From: Takakia lepidozioides
Taxonomy: Eukaryota; Streptophyta; Takakiopsida; Takakiales; Takakiaceae
Length of the DNA stretch: 64,000 nucleotides
NCBI GenBank assembly: GCA_030704615.1
Contig: CM060732.1
Span: 71,281,053-71,345,052, forward strand
Direction: 5' to 3'
This document shows, piece by piece, positions 55,514 through 64,000 of the stretch (the stretch's first letter is position 1; each line of letters begins with the position of its first letter). The translations under genes and the position numbers were made by a program. A model generated the notes under the pieces. The model ran no database searches and had not been told where the DNA came from. It worked only from the letters and a program-made list of their open reading frames with translations.

Positions 55514-55773
55514 TGGTTTGCGATCGGGCAGAACAGATTGTGGATTTCGCAATTTCCAGAAGTAGTGTAATCGTGTGAATGAGCCAGATCTCGTTCGGCT
55601 CTGTGAGCACGCAACCTGGTGACGACGATCAAGATAGTGAAATGGCTGGAGATCGTGAGCGCTCAGATGCGGCCAGTCTGCACCGAGCTTCAGATCGCGA
55701 ACATGGAAGTCAGTTATTTTCCCAGCAGCAAATGGAGGCCTTAGGTACTTTGATTTGATCTGAGATACAGAAG

Positions 55774-56182
55774 TTGGCCCCTGCACAAACTCAAACTGAC
55801 AAGCGATCTAGGGAGCTGCCTGTGAGTGAGCCACTGAATGAGGACGAATCTGAGGCTGACTCCCATGAGGCCAAGATGAAAAGAAGCAAGGATGTCACCA
55901 GGGAGATCAGAAGATTGGTGAAGTTGCCAGAATTCTATGGTAAGCCATCTGTCAAGCCTGAAGAAATATTGTCTTTCTTGGATACCTTAGAAAAGTTCTT
56001 TGAGGACGATTATTCAGAGGAAGCCAAGATACAGACTACAGCTCCGTGATGCTGCCAAGCTATGGTGGTCGCGTCAGAAGCAGGAACGCCGTGAACACAA
56101 GAAACCATCTGTGGATAGTTGGGCTATGTTTAAGACACTGTTCTTAGCCCATTACCTACCTGGCGACTATGCACAAAGATGA
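55774..56182 (+). pseudogene. Gag fragment of the deletion derivative
   Basis: Contains an acidic start (EPLNEDESEADSHEAKMKRS), KLPEFYGKPSVKPEEILSFL and, after a frame change near 56040, LRDAAKLWWSRQKQERREHK and WAMFKTLFLAHYLPGDYAQR, the capsid helices of Retrotrans_gag. It ends at a TGA at 56180-56182. Confidence 0.75.
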
Positions 56183-57198
56183 AAGTTGAATGTACGGTTG
56201 AGCCAAAAGCCTGGGGTTAGAATATTATTACCCGGCGAAGAATGGACTAAATTATCGTGCGTTGTTTACTCTCTATGTTTGATGAGATTTCTGCTCGAGA
56301 GTCGGAACCCTGGGCCGACGAAATTATAGTATACAGTGTCGTGCAAAGAATGTTTGCTTGGCATATCACAAGAAGTTCCACTTCACATATTGAGGTGGCC
56401 AATTCCGCCTACGGACCGGCCATAATCGACCGCCTTGATTCCGGCAATGACCAGTCTATATGTATCAATCCCAGTTATGGGTACTGTTAGGTGCCTTGAA
56501 CAAAGATCGAGACCTGTCGACCAGTTTGGCGAAGCAAGTGACTGCTAGAAGACCGCCGAACTGACAGTTGCAGGTCGAATGGAGCAGGCTCGCGTTCACG
56601 AACAGATCTACGATTAGGGAATTAAAAAAGTGGGCTTGGAGATGGCAAGAGTGGAGAAGAGAAAAGAATGATGGTGTACAGACCTCTAGAGCAGATCTGT
56701 ATTGACAGGAAACTAGCGTAGCATGGCGTGGTGGCTGGGCGGACCGGACGTAGCCGGTGCTGTGCTTTTTGGTGAGCAGAAAAAGAGGTCGTGAGAAGAA
56801 GAAAAAGGATCGATCTGCACTGGTCTATAGTGATAGAATAAGTTGATGCACGGTGTGGTGGAGGGGCGGACTGGACATCGTAGTCCAGTACTGTGCATAG
56901 ATAGAATGGCATGAGATGAGTACATAGGTTGACAGGGAGATCTTTTGAACAAGGAATCAGGCCAGAGTAGGAGTGACGATCACTTGATCGATCTGTGAAT
57001 TTGTAAATGAGGGAAGTGGAATAAGAATAGGGCCTTGGCTGGAATTCAGATATAGATGAGAGTCCGGTTGAAACAAAATCCCGAGCAATCAGTTTTCCTT
57101 GGAGTTTTGGTAAATTCCCTGTGAACAGCAAACCAAGCAAAGCGCCTGAAATTTTGTCATAGTTGGACAAAGAAAAGAGAGTCAGATCCTTTACAAGA

Positions 57199-57318
57199 GT
57201 AGCTTCTGTCTCTGGGTAATGCAACCACTTAATCAAATGTTCTTTCCAAGAACGGTTGCACAGGTGCTTTACTCGCGTTTCTAGAATCTTTTCGGGTTCA
57301 GCCATCAGCTGACCATCA
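57199..57318 (-). pseudogene. Chromodomain fragment of a gypsy polyprotein
   Basis: The minus strand reads AEPEKILETRVKHLCNRSWK then EHLIKWLHYPETEATLV, a clear chromodomain as found at the C-terminus of chromovirus integrases. It is cut by the LTR end at 57198 and by the PPR array at 57319 and lies opposite in strand to the RT at 54805. Confidence 0.75.
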
Positions 57319-58315
57319 TGCATGGGGATATCGTCAAAGCTGGAAAATACCAAATGTCATTCTAAACACTGCCCTTGCATCTCTGGAAATAGGGAAAGAG
57401 ATCCATGGCGACATCTTCAGAGCTGGAATTGTACCAACTGTCACTCTGAACAATACCCTAGTGGACATGTATGCAAAATGCGGGTGCATCGAGGATGCAA
57501 AGGGAATGTTTGACACTATGGCTGAACAAGACGTGGCGTCGTGCAAGCCTGGCAGCCCTAGAGAAGGGCAAAGAGGTGCATGGGGATATCGTCAAAGCTG
57601 GAAAATACCAAATGTCATTCTAAACACTGCCCTTGCATCTCTGGAAATAGGGAAAGAGATCCATGGCGACATCTTCAGAGCTGGAATTGTACCAGATTTC
57701 ATTTTGAACAACACCCTGGTGGACATGTTTGCAAAATGTGGGTGCATCTAGGATGCAAAGGGAGTGTTCAACACTATGGCTGAACAAGATGTGGCGTCGT
57801 GCAAGCCTGGCAGCCCTAGGGAAGGGCAAAGAGGTGCATGGGGATATCGTCAAAGCTGGAAAGTACCAAATGTCATTCTAAACACTGCCCTGGCAGCTCT
57901 GGAAATGGGGAAAGAGGTCCATGGCGACATCTTTAGAGCTGGAATTGTACCAGATTTCATTTTGAACAACACCCTGGTGGACATGTTTGCAAAATGTGGG
58001 TGCATCTAGGATGCAAAGGGAGTGTTCGACACTATGGCTGAACAAGACGTGGCGTCGTGCAAGCCTGGCAGCCCTAGAGAAGGGCAAAGAGGTGCATGGG
58101 GATATCGTCAAAGCTGGAAAATACCAAATGTCATTCTAAACACTGCCCTTGCAGCTGTGGAAATAGGGAAAGAGATCCATGGCGACATCTTCAGAGCTGG
58201 AATTGTACCAACTGTCACTCTGAACAATACCCTAGTGGACATGTATGCAAAATGCGGGTGCATCGAGGATGCAAAGGGAATGTTTGACACTATGGCTGAT
58301 TTTGCAGGAGTCTAG
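57319..58315 (+). repeat. Right part of the 258-bp PPR-derived tandem array
   Basis: The MFxTMAEQDV points at 57506, 57764, 58022 and 58280 are spaced exactly 258 bp. The predicted 81-residue frame at 57764-58009 is identical to that at 54188-54433, and the next unit is likewise repeated, so about 600 bp are duplicated at a distance of 3,576 bp. Confidence 0.88.
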
Positions 58316-59283
58316 TTAGTTACCAACACAAGTGTGACAGCAAAGGATGACAATCTGGCTGTTTGTGTGAGAGAGATGGAATAGAGGAAGAGGAGATGGA
58401 TAGAGGAAGGTGAGAGATTTGTAAGTTTCTTTTGACGATGATACAAGGGTTCAACTCAAACAGATATAAGCTCGTTGGGTGGATCTGTGGTGGTTAGGAG
58501 TGACTTTGACAAGTTACTGCCGATGTGGCAGCAAGAAAGTATCCAAAAATAGATAACATAGATGAGGAGAAGCTCGTTGGTGAATCTCTGGTGGTTTTGG
58601 AGTGATTTTGACATGTTACTGTAGGCAGGGTTAGGGCGACAGTGTCAGCTGCTAGTTGCAGCAAGGCTGAAGATGTATTCACGATTTGTACACAGGCATG
58701 GATAGTTGAAGGAGTGCAGGGATAGATTGTGGGTCCAGATTCATCTAAGAGGCCCGGATTTAAAGCTCCAGATTACCTATGATTCCTTGTGGAGGATAGC
58801 TATAAGAAACAGATGGTCAACTGGAAGCTGCCGCAACAACGACACAATGGATAAAATCAGGCACTGCTATTGAAGGCACCTTCTTCAACACATTTCACCC
58901 TGTTTTTCCTTCTTATCAGAATTGGCCCTATATTTCCATGTTGAATTCTGCAAGTTAGCTGGTTGAGTGAATCTTGTTTGGAATGACTCTGACATGATAC
59001 TGCCAATGTGACAACAGGAAAGTATCCAAAAACAGGTAACAGATATGAGGAGAAGCTGTGGGATAAATATTCTGTTGACCCCAGTAAATGGTGGGACAAC
59101 TGAGGCAAAAAGGTGAATGCCTGTCAGATTACAGAGAGTAGCAGATGCAATTGACCATAGGAACTAGTATGATTAGTTGAGTTGGGTGCAATTACTCTCC
59201 CTTTCCTCTCTGCTTCTGTTTGTTATTCAAAGGTAGGATCCCTGCCCTGAGTTTATATTAAATCAATCTGGTGAGCAACTGTT
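58316..59283. repeat. Non-coding spacer with a 100-bp direct repeat
   Basis: A block with ATCTGTGGTGG/TGACTTTGACAAGTTACTGCC and GAAAGTATCCAAAAATAG near 58476-58580 recurs, diverged, near 58960-59060 (and a short piece near 58585). No gene recognised. Confidence 0.5.
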
Positions 59284-59583
59284 GTGCGAAGGGTGAAGCC
59301 CAACCACATCACGTTTGTTTGTGTTTGCAATGCATGTGCAAGGCTGGGAGCTCTAGAAAAGGGGAAAGAGGTCCATGGTGACATCGTCAAAGCTGGATTT
59401 GTACCAGATGTCATTCTGAGCCCTGCCCTGGTGGACATGTATGCCAAATGTGGGTGCATTGAGGATGCCAAGGTAGTGTTCAACACTATGGCTGAACGAG
59501 AAGTGGTGTCGTGGAACGCGATGCTTGCAGGGTGTGCAGAGCAGGAGCGCGGGATGAGGTTTTGGAGATCTGAAAGCAAATGA
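59284..59583 (+). pseudogene. Single PPR unit with clean motifs
   Basis: VKPNHITFVCVCNACARLGA, LEKGKEVHGDIVKAGFVPDV, PALVDMYAKCGCIEDAKVVF and REVVSWNAMLAGCAEQ form an undamaged L-S-P stretch of a PLS-class protein. It ends after about 99 codons with no E or DYW domain and no start-region signal. This is the likely ancestor type of the array at 54-58 kb, since VKAGFVPDV and YAKCGCIEDAK match it closely. Confidence 0.6.
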
Positions 59584-60799
59584 TGGGGGAAGGGGTGAAG
59601 CTCGACGATGAGCAATAGACAAGAATGAGCAAGTCAGAGTGGCAGTGGGATGGATGGCAGCTTGGGTGGTTGGGACAATGCAGTTGGGTAGTCTTGCGCC
59701 TAAAGAGTCGCAGTACTTGTAACCAACAGTGAGCGTCTACAGAGTGCTAGATCCCGTCATCTATATATATGCCATGGTGTTTTGAAATGTGGGAAGTTGG
59801 ATGTAGTCTGATGGGAGGACTAAAATTGGTTCACTTGAAAGTCTAGGCAAGTCATTGGATCAATTCACAGAAAACACCAGCATGAACTTGGGCTTTGTCA
59901 CGCCTATTTTCATTTCAGGTTGATCGAAGCTTGCGGAATGGAGACATCAGTCGTGGCGTCATTTCCATGCATAAAGTACAACCATTCAACCTTTGCTTCG
60001 AAGGAAGACGCACAGTAAGCATCACGACCTCAGCTGTTCCTCTTTCTCTCATCCCTCCTCCATAGCTACGTGATATTAGAAATAGCGTTCCTGTAATCCC
60101 TGGTGGTTATATTGGGAGCCAATGCCCCTTACGCGGAACATTTTCTTTGATCAGCCAACAGTTGTGTTTGTTGTGCTGCTAAGTACTTTAAGTTCTCAAA
60201 TGTACAGGGTAACTCGGGGCTTCCTTATTGATAAAAGCTTCGTGATACTTGAGAGAGAATCTGTGTAAGTGCCATAAGAATGGGCAGTCAGACAGTTTGG
60301 GGCAGGAGAGGGCTATCATGAATTAAGTGTAGTGAGCTCTCATCCAACAGTACTGGCATTTGCTGGTGTTAGCTGCAGTTCAGTGAAGAATTTCATGCTA
60401 CTGTTCCCTACCTGCAATTTTCCATTTTGCACACATCGAGTTTGTGTAATGGTGCTTAGACATATTCTTAGCGATGTTAGTTTGTTTCACATATGTCAAA
60501 GTGGTTGTTGCTATATTGCCTGAAAGCTTGCTCATGTATCTTCTGCCGTTTTCGGGCTGGATGGCAGTTGAAGGTGGGTGACCAAGTCCGGCCAAGCCAG
60601 TGTATGCATCTTCTGCTCAGGCATTTGGAAGTCTACTTAAACTTTGCAGTTTTGTGCATTTTTGTAGCAGCACCGGATTAGATTATGGAACGGATCTCTT
60701 AACATTAAGTCACGTTGTATTTGAATCAATGTTCCAATTTCTAATGTGCTTTTATGTTTCAATGGTTTTTTCGTATGCTTTCAATGGTGCTTTCGTGTT
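59584..60799. other. Intergenic, no supported gene
   Basis: Only short frames without family resemblance. Confidence 0.4.
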
Positions 60800-61482
60800 T
60801 CAATGCTACGGTCATGTACACGACTACCTCCCATCCACAACCACCACGTGCCACTTTCACCCCTCGTGTTCGCCCATACTCGTGCCACGTGCAGTATCCA
60901 GAGTGCGCCCTGGAAGTCATATGTTCCAGTCATAATGACCATCCCACCCCCATCCTGCATAATTTGACTCCACGTGTGGACCTGGGATTAAACGTCCGAA
61001 GTCATATATGCCAGTCACGAAAGACCCTCCCGCTCCATATTGTCATGCCACGTGTCATGCCACGTGTCATGTCCAGTCTAATCCACGTGTTGTCATGGGG
61101 TTAATCTGCGGAAGTCACCCTGTCACGCCACGTGTCGTTCCTGGTATTCTCCACCTGCTGTCCTGGGGTTAATCCGCAGAAGTCGTATATGCCAGTCGTG
61201 AAGACCCTGTCGCCTTCCCATTGACGTGACACGTGGCATATCCTTTCCGTTAGCTGACATGGATTCGTAGTCATTTACTATGGTCTTATCAATGACTATG
61301 ATTAGGCGTCCCCGTTGCCACGTCAATAGTGAGCTCCACGACTGGCAGATACGACTCTATGGCGCTTACGACTCATTTATCACAACTGACTGGGTTTATC
61401 TGACTGGGCAGTCATGCAGTCATAAAAGGCTGATACGACTGGAAAATAGTAGACGTAAAAGCCGGAATCTGTTGTAGTGTGA
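60800..61482 (+). repeat. CCACGTG-rich repeat element
   Basis: CCACGTGT/CCACGTGC occurs at least seven times, and a unit of about 90-110 bp (GGGGTTAATCYGCRGAAGTC, ATATGCCAGTCRTGAAGACC) repeats two to three times. CACGTG is the core of the G-box bound by plant bZIP and bHLH factors, but repetition and homology to 51.6 kb suggest a transposable element. It ends near the shared ATCTGTTGTAGTGT motif. Confidence 0.5.
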
Positions 61483-61794
61483 TCTCATGAATTCCAAGTA
61501 AATGAATGGAAGTACACTATGTGCCACCACTTGTGGTACTCACAAGTTTGTACATTGTAGTGCCCCGTATGTAATTGGTCTTGGACATTCACTTCCCTTA
61601 TGTGTTCATTATAGTAGTGTTTTAGAATATGGGAGGTGGGAATAAAACAATCTTGCACTAACAAATCAATTGTCATCAACAAAGCTCACAGTAGTAGTTC
61701 AAAGCATTTGATCTTGTCATACGATGCCGAAGCCACAATCTTCCCTGAACTGTGCATTCTTCACTACAACCAGTCTATCAGTAGTATTGCTTTA

Positions 61795-62640
61795 TAAATC
61801 TAGGCAGTTTGCACGTGATCCCACACAGATGGTTTTGACCGTGTCAATAGCATAAATGCCCTTGCCAGCCAAGTCATAGAGTAGAACAAAGCTAGAAAAA
61901 TAGTTATCCACACCTATAATGTGTCCATTACCTTTGGATCCAAAAAGTATCAAGTAATCCATTCTGTGGGTCAAGTCCACAACTTTTGTCTTTTCCAAGT
62001 AGACTTGTATCTTCATAACAATATACCTAGAAGGTATTTGGCCAAACATCATATTTCAATGCCCCATTAGACAGGTTTATGCGCCAAATATTGTTTGGGT
62101 TCTACTATACTTAATTTCCATCATCTCATCCACGTAACGGTTTTGTTCAAATTGGTAGAATTTGGCATATAAGGAATTATGTGCATCTATCAACCAATGT
62201 GTCTTTAGCAAGTTTGTCAAAATAACCAAATTGTCCGTTGTCCACCACAACGATCCCAACAGCCGCCTGTTAGGGAATTTTTTTCAGACCCATTAGGACA
62301 TGGATATTCAACTATGCCCTCAATTCCCTCACCATCAAAGGATACCAGGGTGCAGTTCTTTGCCCCCTTCCGTCTTCCCCTAGAGTTTAGAGTCTTAATA
62401 GAGCATATATGGGTTTGTCATCATCAAATTCGCCACATATAAGCATCGGCTGAAACAAATTGAAAAAATCCATAGGCTTGACATTACCACCCAAGGGAAT
62501 TATCCCTCCATATTACATCATGCACTTATGATACGCCGAATGTCCCATGTCATTTCTAAACAAAGCAAATGTTCGCCAATTGTGCTAGAGTCTTTAGGAA
62601 ATGAGTACAGACCTCATCCACCACATTTATGATGGAAGTA
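61795..62640 (-). pseudogene. PiggyBac-type transposase relic
   Basis: On the minus strand, broken frames read RYVDEMMEIKYSR (first catalytic Asp region, VDExMxxYKGR in the family) and, after stops, GHIIGVDNYFSSFVLLYDLA then GKGIYAIDTV, which matches the VDNYFSS..LLxxLxxxGIxxxGTV block around the second catalytic Asp of DDE_Tnp_1_7. The N-terminal part upstream of 62260 is only faintly recognisable and the C-terminus is missing. It is clearly dead. Confidence 0.7.
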
Positions 62641-62981
62641 TGACACAATAATTGAACGAACCTGGGACATTATTCTGGAAACGAAATCTACCTCATATCA
62701 TTTTTCAGTGATATTAGAAGTGTACAATCTATAAATTTTAAATTATATTGTTGATCATGTATTAGATATAGAAGTTAAATTTCCCTACCTTTTGGAGGAT
62801 ATATTAGCCGGGGTAGATTATTTTGGGGTTGTGTCTATGCAATTGCGCGTCTCCTTGTGCTATCAGGTGCTTTCATTGGGGTGTTTCTCGTTGTTTCTTG
62901 ATCGCTCGTTCTGCATACTTTTTTCTGGTTAGAGTTTGGCTAGAATTTGGTGAGAGCTGCTCCTTGATTGTGAGTGCTGCT

Positions 62982-63195
62982 ATGGCCTTCCCTGGTGATG
63001 TTATGGTTTGGAAGGGAAGAAGAGGGTCGTTTCCTAGGGGGAGAGGGAGAGGCCGTAGTTGGAGCTTGCAATACGGATCCTCGGAGGACACTTCTTCCTC
63101 CTTCCCTTCCTTGTTAGGGAGGGGGCCTTTCCACATTGCGTCTCGCGATGTGAGTGAAACCCTGTCTTTCCCAGAAAGCCCATCTCGGGGTTTGG
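62982..63195 (+). CDS. Candidate first coding exon, RGR-rich N-terminus
   Basis: From ATG 62982 the frame reads MAFPGDVMVWKGRRGSFPRG, then RGRGRSWSLQYGSS and FHIASRDVSETLSFPESPSR, up to a strong donor (GGTTTGG/GTAAGT). An RG-rich N-terminus is common in RNA-binding proteins, but no domain can be assigned. I could not join it in phase to the open frame at 63576. Confidence 0.35.
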
Positions 63196-63575
63196 GTAAG
63201 TAGAATTCCAGAGTCCATGTTGTAGTTGGCAAACAAAGGTTGCCGCAAGCATTCTTGCTTGTTTGCTGGCATTCTTTGTGTGAGATTGCCTCTCATGCAA
63301 TGCCATGCTTTCCAGATGGATTGCCAGGGTCTGGAGCCCAATGAGACTGCGGCGTTTCTGCTAACTATCCATCTTAGTAATTGAGCCCAGAGATGAGAGG
63401 TTGTGGGTAGGGACCCCATCAAGTAAGGTTGAATGAGTTTTGCTCCATGGCGCATCCCTGTGTGTTATTGCCCTTGGAGTATTGCATTTTGCTCAGCAAG
63501 GCCTTGATCTGAGCAGTAGAGGGTAAATGCACTATGCCTAGCCCCTTGTATTTTCTCTGACACAACTGCTCCCAG

Positions 63576-64000
63576 GAGAGCAACGCTTGTCATAGTGCTG
63601 CCGTAGTGGCCACCCATATGAGTGTCGTAAGAGGTTACGTAAGAGGGCTTTCTTTGACCATGGACTTGTCTGGATCCCACACCGCCGTGAAGTACCAGAT
63701 AGAGTTAATTGCCAATATGCGGTTGGATGGTCAGTTCATGAGTGAGGCAATGGTGTTGGTGCTGGAATGTCTGAGGAGAGTAGATGAGAGGGAGAGGCCG
63801 GGCCTGGGGAACATCATACTTGCCAATGTGCCTCAATATATGAGCCCCTGGCTAGATGAGAGGATGACACACACATTGCTTGCTTGGATGGCATCTTCAC
63901 AAGGGAATCACATCTCGCTCATTTGCTTGTTTTTGTCATCTACAGAACTGGTGGTGTCTGGTCTAAGGTTTCTTGCTGACCAGGAAGGGCATCTAACATA
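63576..64000 (+). CDS. Open reading frame running off the right edge
   Basis: The frame is open from the codon after TGA 63558-63560 to the window end. It can be entered at an acceptor-like CTCCCAG/GAG at 63575-63576 or started at ATG 63618. It encodes about 140 residues of amphipathic, helix-like sequence: KYQIELIANMRLDGQFMSEA, MVLVLECLRRVDERERPG, NIILANVPQYMSPWLDERMT, SLICLFLSSTELVVSGLRFL. It resembles armadillo/HEAT-type helices in pattern only; no family is recognised. Length without stops and even codon use argue for a real exon. Confidence 0.45.

Larger units (their letters stand above)
55481..57198 (+). mobile_element. Deletion derivative of an LTR element (LTR tail, primer site, gag, 3' LTR)
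   Basis: GAGTCAGATCCTTTACAAG occurs at about 55483-55501, directly before a primer site, and again at about 57180-57198. I read these as the ends of a 5' LTR (only about 22 bp left) and a 3' LTR (start unclear, about 56.6 kb). Between them lie gag and non-coding sequence but no pol. Confidence 0.55.

Noticed and set aside
55480-55560. Natural C-terminus of the RT protein
   Set aside because: The last 30 codons of the frame are LTR tail, primer site and leader of another element, so the frame is a junction artefact.

Overview
This is a plant nuclear window, most likely from a non-flowering streptophyte or early-diverging land plant (charophyte alga, bryophyte, lycophyte or fern). The evidence is spliceosomal GT-AG introns, a TCHQD-class glutathione S-transferase, PLS-type pentatricopeptide repeat (PPR) sequences, plant-type Ty3/gypsy elements with initiator-Met tRNA primer sites, and a gypsy family that carries its own cytosine-5 DNA methyltransferase. 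That last type of element is described from Klebsormidium. I cannot name the species.

Only three host genes look functional or nearly so: the 5' part of a PPR gene at the left edge (minus strand, 1-692), a two-exon GST (4815-5934), and a multi-exon ankyrin-repeat gene (about 28912-32177). An open reading frame also runs off the right edge. Nearly everything else is mobile DNA in layers.

7.5-25 kb: a gypsy element (copy 1) with a DNMT3-like cytosine methyltransferase is interrupted in gag by an 11,310-bp DNA transposon (9875-21184). The insertion is delimited by a 9-bp target duplication and palindrome-rich terminal inverted repeats. It carries two divergent genes: a Mutator-like DDE transposase with a cysteine/histidine DNA-binding domain (plus strand) and a ten-exon gene (minus strand) that fuses a ParB-like domain to a beta-class (N6-adenine/N4-cytosine type) DNA methyltransferase. 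Two introns of this gene hold a family of 22-bp near-perfect palindromes found nowhere else I could see. So a transposon with one class of DNA methyltransferase sits inside a retrotransposon with another. Both are decayed by frameshifts. A pogo/Tigger-like transposase fragment follows at 24.9-26.9 kb.

33-36 kb holds a Stowaway-like MITE and a gypsy remnant. 39.3-50.1 kb is a second, almost full-length copy of the methyltransferase-bearing gypsy (LTR, leader minisatellites, gag, protease, cytosine methyltransferase, RT, RNase H, integrase, PHD-like finger, LTR), with an odd LTR duplication at its 3' end.

52.6-59.6 kb is a graveyard of PPR sequence: a SEC13-PPR chimera, a 258-bp tandem array of fused PPR pieces split by a composite gypsy insertion, and a single clean PPR unit. 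61.8-62.6 kb holds a piggyBac transposase relic. No prokaryotic features, CRISPR arrays or rRNA genes were seen.
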